From contig NZ_QUAL01000037.1 in the NCBI RefSeq assembly GCF_003579925.1, positions 32,026 through 67,747 on the forward strand: DNA of 35,722 nucleotides, written 5' to 3'. Shown piece by piece: positions 16,923 through 25,304 of the stretch (position 1 is its first letter; each line of letters opens with the position of its first letter). Both the position numbers and the translations under genes were made by a program. The notes below the pieces were generated by a model that saw nothing but the letters and a program-made list of their open reading frames with translations, did not search any database and was not told where the DNA came from. This stretch comes from Jiangella rhizosphaerae (GTDB taxonomy: Bacteria; Actinomycetota; Actinomycetes; Jiangellales; Jiangellaceae).

Positions 16923-18196
16923 CCGGCGCCGGCTCGCGTGCGCTGCTGCTCGACCCGCCGCCCCTCGAGCCGTCGCCGGCGACCCGCCTCCCGCTGGAGT
17001 GGCACCGGGCCCGGGCGGACGAGCTGCGCGCGGCGGCCGCGGAGCGCGGCGCGCGGGCGGTCCTGCTGACCGACCCGTGGAACATCGTCCACTTCACCGG
17101 GCTGTGGGCGGCGACGACCGAGCGGCCGCTGTACGCGCTGCTCGAGGCCGACGGCGCGCCGTTCTGGTTCTACCCGCGGCTGGACCGCGACCTGGTGCGG
17201 AGCTGGTGGTACGGCGGCGGCGCGGAGTACTTCGACTATCCCCATGTCGACGGTCAGCACCCGAACGAGGGCACCGCCGCGCGCGGGCCGGCCGTCGACC
17301 TGTGGGAGAAGGCGCTGCGGCTGTGCGTGTCGCGTGGCTACGGCGCGGGTTCGCTGCTCGTCGACCGTCCGGCCGGCGGGTCGCTCGGGCCGCTCGGGCC
17401 GCTCGGGTCGATCGGCGACGTGTGCCTGCGGTCGCGGATGGTGAAGACGCCGGAGGAGCTGGCGCTCGCCCGGCGCGCCTACGCCTACTTCGACGACGTG
17501 CACGTCTTCTGCCGAGACACTCTGCTCGACGGGTTCCACGACGGGATGACCGACTTCGAGCTGCGCAGCGCGATGATCGACATGGCGACACGGCGGATCG
17601 TGCCCGACCTCGGCCTGGACGGCGGCCCGCACCGCGGCGTCGGCGTCAGCATCGACCTCGGCTGGGTACGGGCCGGCCGGGTCACCGGCTACCCGCACCC
17701 GAACCAGTTCCGCTACTCCGAGATCACCCGCGGGGGCACGCTGCAGGCATCGGGCGTCATCCGCGTCGGCGGCTACGGCGGCGAGTGCTACCGGCCGTTC
17801 ATGCTCGCGCCGCGGACCGCGCACATGGAGCGGCTCTGGACGGTGGCGCGCGACAGCTGCCTGCTGCAGCAGGACGCGATGCGGGCCGGCGTCACCTGCG
17901 GCGAGGTGGCCGAGAAGATCCACCGCTTCCAGATCGACGCCGGAGTTCGCGAGTACGTGTACCACCGGCCGGCGCACGGCCAGGGACCGGAGGGCCACCA
18001 GCCGCCGTGGCTCGCGCTCGGCGACGACACCGTCCTCGAACCCGGCATGTGCCTGTCGGTCGAGCCCGGCCTGTACGACCCGCGGGCCGGCTTCAGCGTG
18101 AACTTCTCGGACATGTTCGTCGTGCAGGAGTCCGGGCCGGCGCTGCAGCTGTCGCGCGTCCCGTGGACGACCGAGTGGTGCTGGCTGGACTTCTGA
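16919..18196 (+). CDS. M24-family 'pita-bread' hydrolase lacking most metal ligands (creatinase-like?)
   Basis: This is a 425-residue protein with the two-domain architecture of Xaa-Pro aminopeptidase/creatinase. SRMVKTPEELALARRA (172-187) marks the domain boundary, and EPGMCLSVEPGLYDP (374-388) is the late motif. The normal metal set Asp-Asp-His-Glu-Glu is broken: Arg282 (VIRVGGYGG) and Arg292 (ECYRPF) stand where the two Asp should be, and Ser397 (VNFSD) replaces the last Glu. His353 and Glu382 remain. Creatinase and ectoine hydrolase share this fold but work without metal; here His260, Glu289 and Glu382 could play the creatinase roles (inference). Its role may be cleavage of an amidine or amide C-N bond rather than a peptide. 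It is the last gene of the operon. Confidence 0.85.
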   Translation: MTGAGSRALLLDPPPLEPSPATRLPLEWHRARADELRAAAAERGARAVLLTDPWNIVHFTGLWAATTERPLYALLEADGAPFWFYPRLDRDLVRSWWYGGGAEYFDYPHVDGQHPNEGTAARGPAVDLWEKALRLCVSRGYGAGSLLVDRPAGGSLGPLGPLGSIGDVCLRSRMVKTPEELALARRAYAYFDDVHVFCRDTLLDGFHDGMTDFELRSAMIDMATRRIVPDLGLDGGPHRGVGVSIDLGWVRAGRVTGYPHPNQFRYSEITRGGTLQASGVIRVGGYGGECYRPFMLAPRTAHMERLWTVARDSCLLQQDAMRAGVTCGEVAEKIHRFQIDAGVREYVYHRPAHGQGPEGHQPPWLALGDDTVLEPGMCLSVEPGLYDPRAGFSVNFSDMFVVQESGPALQLSRVPWTTEWCWLDF

Positions 18197-18228
18197 GGCC
18201 GGCGTTGGCCTGCGCGTTCGCGTTGGGC

Positions 18229-18361
18229 CCCGTCCCCCTGCTCCCGATTGTCTTGGCCGCGGGCGCGCGCCTCAAGCGGACTATGGAGGCGCTTCGCGCC
18301 GACGTGACCGCTTGACCCGCGCGCCCGCGGCTCAGAACGGGCAGCTATCAGGGGACGGGGG
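18229..18361. repeat. Large imperfect inverted repeat
   Basis: The left arm is about 18229-18278 and the right arm about 18309-18361. CGCTTGA, two mismatched bases, then CGCGCGCCCGCGGC are shared at the inner ends. GGGGACGGGG is shared at the outer ends, with a poorly matched stretch between. The central 30 bases could form a loop. It lies directly downstream of the nine-gene operon and could act as a terminator or 3'-protecting structure, or be a miniature mobile element. No flanking target duplication was identified. Confidence 0.5.
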
Positions 18362-18460
18362 GAGTGTGGCGACGGTCGTCTGGGGCGTCGGCCCGGTTTC
18401 TGTGTGAGTTTGGTGTCGTGGAGCGTCCACGTGGTGAGATTTCGCCGCGATTCGCGGGCC

Positions 18461-18526
18461 ATCACGAGGATTACCCCAGCGTCAACACCCTTACAGGCAT
18501 GTTGATGCTCGCGAAATCCTCGTGAT
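18461..18526. repeat. Long hairpin element (REP-like)
   Basis: Outer arms ATCACGAGGATT (18461-18472) and AATCCTCGTGAT (18515-18526) pair perfectly. Inner arms GTCAACA (18481-18487) and TGTTGAT (18500-18506) pair with one mismatch, which is G-U compatible in one strand's RNA. No T-run follows on either side, so this is not a classic intrinsic terminator. It may be a repetitive extragenic palindrome. Confidence 0.55.
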
Positions 18527-18609
18527 GTAGGGGCTAAGAAAATGGGCAGCAGGGGGACGGCCAACGTACGGAACGACGGCGAACGGCACCGCCGTATCGG
18601 CCCGGGGAA

Positions 18610-18651
18610 GGTGAGGGACCCGCGTCGCGGCGGCGGCACGGGCCCCTCACC
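18610..18651 (-). terminator. Terminator-like hairpin after fgd
   Basis: Arms GGTGAGGGACCCG (18610-18622) and CGGGCCCCTCACC (18639-18651) pair over 13 bases. The single mismatch becomes a G-U pair in the RNA read from the - strand. It starts 16 bases past the fgd stop. No U-run follows, which is usual for actinobacterial hairpin terminators. Confidence 0.6.
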
Positions 18652-18666
18652 CTGTTATCGCGGGGC

Positions 18667-19695
18667 TCAGTCCGGCAGCGCGGAGCTGAGCTGGCGTAGG
18701 GGAGCGGCCAGGTCGGCCTCGAACTGCTCGAAGAACCGCCGCTGGTCCGCGCCGGGCGCGTGGAAGACCAGGTGGTTGAAGCCGGCTTCGACGTACGGGC
18801 GGACGGCGTCGACGACGGCCTGCGGGTCGGACGCCACGATCCAGCGCTTGGCGACCTGCTCCAGCGGCAGCTCGTCGGCGAGGCGCTCCATCTCGATGGG
18901 GTCGTCGACGCTGTGCTTCTGTTCCGGCGTGAGCGACAGCGGGGCCCAGAAGCGGGTGTTCTCCAGCGCCGCCTGGGGGTCGCGGTCGTAGGACAGCTTG
19001 ATCTCGATGAGGTGGTCGACGTCGCGGTCGGGCTGGCCGGACTGCTCCTTGCCCTCCTTGACGGCCGGCACCAGCTTCTCGGTGTAGAGGTCCATGCCCT
19101 TGCCGGAGGTGCAGATGAAGCCGTCGGCGGCGCGGCCGGCGTAGCGGGCGACGACGGGGCCGCCGGCGGCGACGTAGATGGGGATGCCGTCCTTCGGCAC
19201 GTCGTAGATGGACGCGCCGGCGGCGGCGTAGTACTCGCCGTCGAAGTCGACCCGCTCGCCGCTCCACAGCCGGCGGATCAGGTCGACGGACTCGCGCAGC
19301 CGGGCGAAGCGCTCCTTGAACTCCGGCCAGGTGCCGCGGAAGCCGGTCGCGATCTCGTTCAGCGCCTCGCCGGTGCCGACGCCGAGGATGATGCGGCCCG
19401 GGTACAGGCAGCCCATGGTCGCGAACGACTGCGCGATGACGGCCGGGTTGTAGCGGAACGTCGGCGTGAGCACGGACGTGCCCAGTGTGATCGTCGACGT
19501 GCGCTCGCCGACCGCGGTCATCCAGGCCAGCGAGAACGGCGCGTGGCCTCCGTTGTGCCGCCACGGCTGGAAGTGGTCGCTGACCACGGCGGAGTCCATG
19601 CCGGCCTGCTCGGCCAGCACTCCGTACTCGACCAGGTCGCGTGCGCCGAACTGCTCCGCGGACGCCTTGTATCCGAGCTTCAGTGTTCTACCCAC
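18667..19695 (-). CDS. fgd: F420-dependent glucose-6-phosphate dehydrogenase
   Basis: This 342-residue protein is very close to mycobacterial Fgd1 along its whole length. Landmarks include [74 protein letters not shown], and [20 protein letters not shown]. Catalytic and cofactor residues known in the mycobacterial enzyme are kept with a one-residue offset (Asp40, His41, Trp45, Glu110). It oxidises glucose-6-phosphate to the lactone and reduces F420 to F420H2. The GTG start follows GAGGAGG. Its promoter region carries operator copy 3, so it seems to be a pathway-dedicated source of F420H2 for the LLM enzymes at 440 and 29980 rather than a housekeeping copy (inference). Confidence 0.95.
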   Translation of the reverse strand: MGRTLKLGYKASAEQFGARDLVEYGVLAEQAGMDSAVVSDHFQPWRHNGGHAPFSLAWMTAVGERTSTITLGTSVLTPTFRYNPAVIAQSFATMGCLYPGRIILGVGTGEALNEIATGFRGTWPEFKERFARLRESVDLIRRLWSGERVDFDGEYYAAAGASIYDVPKDGIPIYVAAGGPVVARYAGRAADGFICTSGKGMDLYTEKLVPAVKEGKEQSGQPDRDVDHLIEIKLSYDRDPQAALENTRFWAPLSLTPEQKHSVDDPIEMERLADELPLEQVAKRWIVASDPQAVVDAVRPYVEAGFNHLVFHAPGADQRRFFEQFEADLAAPLRQLSSALPD

Positions 19696-19715
19696 CGGGC
19701 CTCCTCAATCGGTAT

Positions 19716-19727
19716 GCTACATGTTAC
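19716..19727. promoter_or_regulatory. Operator copy 3, between fgd and the cupin gene
   Basis: GCTACATGTTAC matches GTAACATGTTAC at 10 of 12 positions. It sits in the 66-base gap between two divergent genes. TATGCT (19713-19718, + strand) and TAGCAT on the - strand are -10-like hexamers embedded in it, so a bound regulator would block both promoters. Confidence 0.65.
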
Positions 19728-19761
19728 CAGCAACTGTCCAACGTGAGAAGGAGCCGTGCCC

Positions 19762-20121
19762 GTGACCACCTTCTACACCGTGGACGACGTGACGACCGCG
19801 CAGCTGACGCCGTCGCCCGCGCCGCCCATCGTCCTCAAGGGCGACCCGAAGGCGACGAAGACCGTGCTCCACCGCGACGGCGCCACCGAGATCGGCATCT
19901 GGGAGTGCACGCCGGGCGTGTTCCGGTCGGAGAAGAAGAACATCTCCGAGTTCATGCACTTCGTCGCCGGCAAGGGCCGCATCGAGCACTCCGACGGCAC
20001 CGTCACCGACATCCGGCCGGGCACCGTGCTGCACGTGCACCACGGCTACATCGGCACGTGGTACGTCGAGGAGCCGGTCCGCAAGGTCTACACGGCGATC
20101 GAGAAGCCGGACGCGCAGTAG
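19762..20121 (+). CDS. Small cupin-fold protein (cupin_3 type)
   Basis: This is a 119-residue single-domain cupin. The core ISEFMHFVAGKGRIEHSDGT (about 61-80) followed by IRPGTVLHVHHGYIGTWYVEE resembles the cupin_3 / ureidoglycine aminohydrolase-like group. Its ends are unremarkable and there is no signal peptide. AGAAGGAG at 19746-19753 favours GTG at 19762, eight bases on; GTG at 19756 is only two bases from it. The His residues in the barrel (HVHHG) could bind metal. It may be an isomerase, aminohydrolase or sensor in the pathway. Its stop is one base from the stop of the convergent oxidase gene. Confidence 0.85.
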   Translation: MTTFYTVDDVTTAQLTPSPAPPIVLKGDPKATKTVLHRDGATEIGIWECTPGVFRSEKKNISEFMHFVAGKGRIEHSDGTVTDIRPGTVLHVHHGYIGTWYVEEPVRKVYTAIEKPDAQ

Positions 20122-20122
20122 T

Positions 20123-22975
20123 TCACCCCTCCGCCGGCCGCCGCCCGGGCGCCAGCAGCTCTGCCAGGTGCAGGCCGCGGCGGCCGGCCAGCTGGCCGGC
20201 CTGCAGCCGGCACGAGAAGCCGTCGGCCAGCAGGACGGCGTCGTCGGGCGCCGCCTCCAGTGCCGGGAGCATGCCGTTGCGGGCCACTGCGACGGAAACG
20301 TCGTAGTGGCCGCGCTCCATCCCGAAGTTCCCCGCCAGCCCGCAGCAGCCGGCGATCGGGGTGACGGTGGCGCCGGTGCGCCGCAGCAGCTCCAGGTCCG
20401 CGTCGAACCCCATGACCGCGTGGTGGTGGCAGTGCGGCTGGACGACGACGGTGAGGCCGGCGAGGTCCGGCGGCGTCCACGACGCACCGGGCCCGACCGG
20501 CTCGGGCGCCCGCAGCAGCTCCGCCAGCGTGTGGGTCGCAGCGGCCACGGCCTTGGACCGGTCGTCGCCGGGGAGCAGCTCCAGCAGGTCCGAGCGGAGC
20601 ACCGCCGTGCACGACGGCTCCAGTCCGACGATCGGCACGCCCGCGGCGGCGTACGGGTGCAGGGCGTCGAGCGTCCGGGTCAGCCGCCGCCGGGCGCCGT
20701 CGAGCTGTCCGGTGCTGATCCACGGCAGCCCGCAGCATGCCGCCGCGTCCGGCACCAGCACGTCGTACCCGGCCGACTCCAGCAGCTCCACGGTGGCGGT
20801 GGCGGCCGACGGCGACATGGTGTCGGTGAACGTGTCGGCCCACAGCAGCACCTGCCGCCGCGACCGTGCCGGGCTCACGGGCGCCGACGGCCGGTCGGCG
20901 CGGCGCTCCCACCAGCGCCGGAACGTCGTCGTCGCGAACCGCGGAGCGGACCGGCGCGAGTCGACGCCGGCCAGGCCGAGCGCGAGCCGCGACAGCCGCG
21001 GCCGTCCGAGCACCCAGTTCACCGGCCGCGGCAGCCGCGCGGCCAGCCGGGCCCAGCGCGGCAGCCAGCCGAGCGTGTAGTGCGAGACCGGCCGCAGCCG
21101 GCGCCGGTACTTCCGGTACAGCACCTCGGACTTCAGCGCGGCGACGTCGACCCCGGCAGGGCAGTCGCGCGAGCACGCCTTGCAGGACAGGCACAGGTCC
21201 AGCGACTCCGCGATCTCGGGGGAGCGCCAGCCGTCCGTGACCAGCGAACCGTTGACCATCTCCTGCAGGACCCGCGCGCGGCCGCGGGTGGAGTCCTTCT
21301 CATCGCGCGTCGCCAGGTAGGACGGGCACATGAACCCGCCGGTGGCGGCGTTGTCGGCGCGGCACTTCCCGACGCCGACGCAGCGGTGGACGGCGCGGGT
21401 GAGGTCGCCGTCGTCGGCGTGCAGCGCCAGGCCGACGGAGCGGACGGGGCGGGCGGCCGGACGGCGCAGCGCGGCGTCGAGGGGAGCGGGGCGGACGAGA
21501 ACGCCCGGGTTGAGCCGGTCGCCGGGGTCGAACAGTCCCTTGAACGCGGCGAACAGGTCGAGCATCTCGGGGGAGTAGACGTGGCGCAGCAGCTCGCCGC
21601 GGGCGCGGCCGTCGCCGTGCTCACCGGACAGCGAGCCGCCGTGGCGCGCCAGCAGCCGGGCGGCGTCCTCCATGAACCGCCGCAGCGCGCCGGCGTCGTG
21701 GTCGAGCGGCAGGTCGAGGCGGACGTGGATGCAGCCGTCGCCGAAGTGGCCGTAGGCCAGGCCCTGGAGGTCGTGCTCGCCGAGCAGCGCATCGAAGTCG
21801 CGCATGTACGCGCCGAGCCGTTCCGGCGGGACGGCGGCGTCCTCGAGCCCCGGCCAGGCCTGGCGCCCGCGCGGCGTGCGGCCGGCCAGCCCGGCGCCGT
21901 CCTCGCGGATCCGCCAGACGGCGACCGCCTCCGGGCCGGCGGGGAGTACGCGCCAGTCGAGCGCGTGGGCGGCGCGGGCCAGCTCCTCGGCCGCGGCGAC
22001 GGCCTCCGGCGACGTCGCGCCGGGGACCTCCACGAGCAGCCAGCCGGCGCCCTTCGGCAGGTCGGGCACCCCGCCGTAGTGGCGGCGGACGACGTCGACC
22101 AGCCGCGCGTCCAGGCCCTCGATGGCCAGCGCGCCGCGTCCGAGCAGCGCCGGGACGTCGTCGCCGGCCGCCGGCATGTCCGGGTAGCCCAGGACGAGGA
22201 GCGCCGGGCTCGAGGCGATCTCGACCAGGTCGATCGTCGCGCCCAGCACCGTCACGCACGTGCCCTCGGTGCCGACCAGGGCGCGGGCGAGGTCCTGCCC
22301 GTTCTCCGGGAGCAGGTGGTCCAGCGAGTAGCCGGAGAGCTGCCGGCTGAACCGGCCGAGCTCCGTGCGGATCAGCGCCAGGTGGGAGTCGACGAGCTCC
22401 GCGAGGCCGGGCACCGCGGCGAGGCCGCCACGCGCGGCGGTGAACCGCCGCCCCGTGCCGTCGACCACGTCGAGCTCGCGGACGTTGTCCGCGGTGCGGC
22501 CGTACGCGAGCGCCCGCGGGCCGCACGCGTTGTTGCCGATCATGCCGCCGATGGTGCACCGCGCCCACGTCGACGGATCCGGGCCGAAGCGCAGGCCGTG
22601 AACCGCCGCCTCCCTCTGGACCGTGCCGAGCAGACAGCCGGGCTCGACCCGGGCCACCCGCTCGCGCGGATCGATCTCGAGGACGCGGCCCAGGTGGCGG
22701 GAGAGGTCGAGCACCATGCCGGGGCCGACGGCGTTGCCGGCCACCGACGTGCCGCCGCCGCGCGCGGTGACCGGGCTGCCGTGCTCACGCGCGACGTCCA
22801 GCGCCCCGAGCACCTCGTCGACGGTGCGCGGGAACACGACGACCTCCGGGACGACCCGGTAGTTCGACGCGTCGGAGGAGTACTCGGCACGGCGCCGCGA
22901 GCCGGCGTCGGCGTCGAGGCCGGCCCGGCGGAGGTCGTGGACGAGATCGGCGGTCGGTCGGTGCACCCTGTCCAT
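20123..22975 (-). CDS. Fused FAD / Fe-S D-2-hydroxyacid dehydrogenase (D-lactate dehydrogenase / YdiJ type)
   Basis: This is a 950-residue fusion. The N-terminal FAD_binding_4 domain includes PRTVDEVLGALDVAREHG and ARGGGTSVAGNAVGPG, followed by a FAD-oxidase C domain. The C-terminal half is GlcF-like, with one Cys group at 532, 538 and 550, a classic CxxCxxCxxxCP at 595, 598, 601 and 605, and two CCG modules (CCGLPW, CCGLAGNFG). Such proteins oxidise D-lactate, glycolate or D-2-hydroxyglutarate-like acids and pass electrons on to the respiratory chain or another acceptor. Together with the two NAD-linked D-2-hydroxyacid dehydrogenases this suggests a D-2-hydroxyacid intermediate. A purine-rich GAGCGAGG runs into the ATG. 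Confidence 0.92.
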   Translation of the reverse strand: MDRVHRPTADLVHDLRRAGLDADAGSRRRAEYSSDASNYRVVPEVVVFPRTVDEVLGALDVAREHGSPVTARGGGTSVAGNAVGPGMVLDLSRHLGRVLEIDPRERVARVEPGCLLGTVQREAAVHGLRFGPDPSTWARCTIGGMIGNNACGPRALAYGRTADNVRELDVVDGTGRRFTAARGGLAAVPGLAELVDSHLALIRTELGRFSRQLSGYSLDHLLPENGQDLARALVGTEGTCVTVLGATIDLVEIASSPALLVLGYPDMPAAGDDVPALLGRGALAIEGLDARLVDVVRRHYGGVPDLPKGAGWLLVEVPGATSPEAVAAAEELARAAHALDWRVLPAGPEAVAVWRIREDGAGLAGRTPRGRQAWPGLEDAAVPPERLGAYMRDFDALLGEHDLQGLAYGHFGDGCIHVRLDLPLDHDAGALRRFMEDAARLLARHGGSLSGEHGDGRARGELLRHVYSPEMLDLFAAFKGLFDPGDRLNPGVLVRPAPLDAALRRPAARPVRSVGLALHADDGDLTRAVHRCVGVGKCRADNAATGGFMCPSYLATRDEKDSTRGRARVLQEMVNGSLVTDGWRSPEIAESLDLCLSCKACSRDCPAGVDVAALKSEVLYRKYRRRLRPVSHYTLGWLPRWARLAARLPRPVNWVLGRPRLSRLALGLAGVDSRRSAPRFATTTFRRWWERRADRPSAPVSPARSRRQVLLWADTFTDTMSPSAATATVELLESAGYDVLVPDAAACCGLPWISTGQLDGARRRLTRTLDALHPYAAAGVPIVGLEPSCTAVLRSDLLELLPGDDRSKAVAAATHTLAELLRAPEPVGPGASWTPPDLAGLTVVVQPHCHHHAVMGFDADLELLRRTGATVTPIAGCCGLAGNFGMERGHYDVSVAVARNGMLPALEAAPDDAVLLADGFSCRLQAGQLAGRRGLHLAELLAPGRRPAEG

Positions 22976-23006
22976 CCTCGCTCATTGGCGCCTGGTGAGG
23001 TGGTAT

Positions 23007-23018
23007 GTAACATGCTAG
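23007..23018. promoter_or_regulatory. Operator copy 4, between the FAD/Fe-S oxidase and aldehyde dehydrogenase genes
   Basis: GTAACATGCTAG matches GTAACATGTTAC at 10 of 12 positions. It lies in the 53-base gap between divergent starts. TAGCTT (23016-23021) is a -10-like hexamer whose expected start of transcription coincides with the GTG of the aldehyde dehydrogenase gene, so the operator overlaps the promoter. Confidence 0.65.
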
Positions 23019-23028
23019 CTTAGCGTCT

Positions 23029-24465
23029 GTGGAGCGCTACGGAAGCTACATCGGCGGGCGCTGGGTGGTGGCCCGCGATCATCGCGAGAACGTCAACCCG
23101 TCCGACACCAGCGACATCGTGGGCCTGTTCGCGGCGGGCGGCCGCGACGACGTCGACGCCGCCGTCACGGCCGCGCGCGAGGCCCAGCCAGGGTGGGCGG
23201 CCACGTCGCCTCAGACGCGGGCCGACCTGCTGGAGGCCGTGGCGGCCCGCATCCTCGCCGACGTCGACCGCCTGGCCGAGCTGCTCGCCCGCGAGGAGGG
23301 CAAGACGCGCGGCGAGTCGGAGGCCGAGGTGCGGCGGGCCGCCCAGATCTTCCGGTTCTTCGCCGGCGAGGCGGTCCGGCTGACCGGCGAGACCCAGGAC
23401 TCCATCCGCCCGGGTGTCACCGTGACGCACCGGCGCGAGCCCGTCGGCGTGGTGGGCGTGATCACGCCGTGGAACTTCCCGATCGCGATCCCGTCGTGGA
23501 AGACGGCGCCGGCGCTCGCCTACGGCAACACCGTCGTGCTGAAGCCGGCCGAGCTGGTGCCCGCATCGGTGATCGAGCTCGCCCGCATCATCGACCACGC
23601 CGGGTTCCCGCCTGGCGTGTTCAACGTCGTCACCGGGTCCGGCGGAGTCGTCGGCGACGCCATCGTCACCCACCCGGGGGTGGACGCGGTGACGTTCACC
23701 GGCTCCGAGGCGGTCGGACGCGGCATCGCGGTGGCGGCGGCCGGCCGCTTCGCCAAGGTGCAGCTGGAACTGGGCGGCAAGAACCCGCTGGTCATCGCCG
23801 CCGACGCCGACCTCGACGTCGCGGTCGACTGCGCCGTGAACGGGGCGTTCTTCTCCACCGGCCAGCGCTGCACGGCGTCGAGCCGGCTGATCGTCGACCA
23901 CGCGGTGTACGAGCCGTTCACCGAACGGCTCCGGGCCCGCATGGCGGCGCTGCGCGTCGGCCACGCGCTCGCGCCTGACACCGAGATCGGCCCGGTCGTC
24001 GACGACCGCCAGCTCGACACCGACCTGCGTTACCTCGAGCTGGCCCGCGCGACCCCGGGGGCGTCGGTGCACGGAGGCGACCTCGTCGAGCGCGACACGA
24101 AGGGGCACTACCTCGCCCCGGCGATCATCGAAGGACTGGACAACCAGGCGGTCGTCAACCGAGAGGAGATCTTCGGGCCGGTTGCGGGGGTGATCCGAGT
24201 GTCCGGGCACGACGAGGCGGTGGCGGTCGCCAACGACACCGAGTTCGGCCTGGTCGCCGGCATCTGCACGACGTCGCTCGCGCTGGCCGACGACTTCCAG
24301 CGCCGCTCGCAGACCGGCATGGTGATGGTGAACCTGCCGACGGCCGGCGTCGACCCGCACGTGGCTTTCGGCGGGCGGAAGCGGTCGAGCTACGGGCCGA
24401 AGGAGCAAGGGGCTCACGCCCGCGACTTCTTCACCGAGTACAAGATCGCCTACGTGCGTCCCTGA
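23029..24465 (+). CDS. NAD(P)-dependent aldehyde dehydrogenase
   Basis: This is a 478-residue enzyme with all class residues: Asn149 in TPWNFPIAIPSWK, Lys172 in LKPAE, Glu247 in LELGGKNP and Cys281 in GQRCTASSR. It resembles 2,5-dioxovalerate / succinate-semialdehyde dehydrogenases and would oxidise a pathway aldehyde to an acid. No ribosome binding site precedes the GTG, and TAGCTT sits seven bases upstream, so the mRNA is probably leaderless. Its 3' end overlaps the convergent ATPase gene by 16 bases. It may consume an aldehyde made by the ThDP enzyme or the FAD oxidoreductase (inference). Confidence 0.93.
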   Translation: MERYGSYIGGRWVVARDHRENVNPSDTSDIVGLFAAGGRDDVDAAVTAAREAQPGWAATSPQTRADLLEAVAARILADVDRLAELLAREEGKTRGESEAEVRRAAQIFRFFAGEAVRLTGETQDSIRPGVTVTHRREPVGVVGVITPWNFPIAIPSWKTAPALAYGNTVVLKPAELVPASVIELARIIDHAGFPPGVFNVVTGSGGVVGDAIVTHPGVDAVTFTGSEAVGRGIAVAAAGRFAKVQLELGGKNPLVIAADADLDVAVDCAVNGAFFSTGQRCTASSRLIVDHAVYEPFTERLRARMAALRVGHALAPDTEIGPVVDDRQLDTDLRYLELARATPGASVHGGDLVERDTKGHYLAPAIIEGLDNQAVVNREEIFGPVAGVIRVSGHDEAVAVANDTEFGLVAGICTTSLALADDFQRRSQTGMVMVNLPTAGVDPHVAFGGRKRSSYGPKEQGAHARDFFTEYKIAYVRP

Positions 24466-25304
24466 CCGGCCGGGTCGGCCGGCGCGGGGTCGTAGGCGGG
24501 CGCCGGCTCCGGGCCCTCGATGTCCGGCACCGCGTCGACCAGCCGCTTCGTGTAGGGGTCCGATGGTGTGTCGAGCACGGCCTCCGGCGTGCCGACCTCG
24601 ACCAGCCGGCCGTGGTGCATCACCCCCACGCGGTCGGCGAACGACCGCGCCAGCGACACATCGTGGGTGATGAACAGGTAGGCGAGGTCGCGCTCGGCCT
24701 GGAGATCGGCGAGCAGGTTCATCACCTGGCCGCGGACCGACACGTCCGCGCCGGACAGCGGTTCGTCGGCGACCACGAGGACCGGGTCGGCGGCCAGCGC
24801 GCGGGCGATCGCCAGCCGCTGCCGCTGGCCGCCGCTGAGCTCGTGCGGCAGCCGGTCGAGGAACGACGCGGCCGGACGCAGCCCCACCCGCTCCAACAGG
24901 TCCGCGGCGTGCGCCCGTCGCTCGGCCGTGGTCCGCAGCCGGCCCAGCGCCTGGAACAGGGCGGACTGCACCGAACGGCGCGGGTTGAACGACGCCGACG
25001 CGTCCTGGAAGATCGGCTGCATCGCGGTGCGCACGCCACGCAGCTTCGACACCCGCAGGCCGGTGAGGTCGCGGCCGCGCAGCAGGATCTGGCCCGCGTC
25101 CGGCCGTTCCAGGCACAGCGCCAGCTTCGCCAGCGTCGACTTGCCCGACCCGCTCTCGCCGACCAGCGCGAACGACTCGCCGCGGCGGATCGTGAGGTCG
25201 ACGCCGTCGACGGCCGTGACGTGCGTGACGCTGCCCCGGCGCCGGTACTGCTTGGAGACGCCGCGCAGCTCCAGTACCGGCTCGGCCGTGGTCTCGTTCG
25301 TCAT
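24450..25304 (-). CDS. ABC importer ATPase, DppF/OppF type (system 2)
   Basis: This 284-residue ATPase has Walker A GESGSGKS, Q-loop PIFQDASASFNP, signature LSGGQRQR and Walker B VLVVADEP. The D-loop reads LSGADVS rather than the usual TSALDVS. It has a Pro/Ala-rich tail (PAPAYDPAPADPA). The ATG overlaps the stop of the DppD-type gene as ATGA. It is the last gene of the five-gene - strand operon that begins at 29822 and runs 16 bases into the convergent aldehyde dehydrogenase gene. Confidence 0.92.
   Translation of the reverse strand: MTNETTAEPVLELRGVSKQYRRRGSVTHVTAVDGVDLTIRRGESFALVGESGSGKSTLAKLALCLERPDAGQILLRGRDLTGLRVSKLRGVRTAMQPIFQDASASFNPRRSVQSALFQALGRLRTTAERRAHAADLLERVGLRPAASFLDRLPHELSGGQRQRLAIARALAADPVLVVADEPLSGADVSVRGQVMNLLADLQAERDLAYLFITHDVSLARSFADRVGVMHHGRLVEVGTPEAVLDTPSDPYTKRLVDAVPDIEGPEPAPAYDPAPADPAGQGRT

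Larger units (their letters stand above)
18197..18666. other. Non-coding stretch with repeats between convergent units
   Basis: This 470-base stretch holds no convincing gene. It contains a large imperfect inverted repeat (18229-18361), a separate hairpin (18461-18526), and a terminator-like hairpin at the end of fgd (18610-18651). A G-rich element similar to GGGCAGCAGGGGGACG occurs at 18543-18560, in looser form at 18339-18359, and inverted at about 18230-18246. This hints at a repeat family or the debris of a small mobile element. Confidence 0.55.

Noticed and set aside
17385-17411. Direct repeat of CTCGGGCCG inside the M24 gene
   Set aside because: It is an in-frame Gly-Pro-Leu repeat in a linker (residues 157-164) and leaves the protein intact. 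It is not a separate element.
20168-23023. 951-codon + strand frame opposite the FAD/Fe-S oxidase
   Set aside because: It mirrors the real - strand gene almost exactly, and the translation has no recognisable fold. It is a codon-bias shadow.
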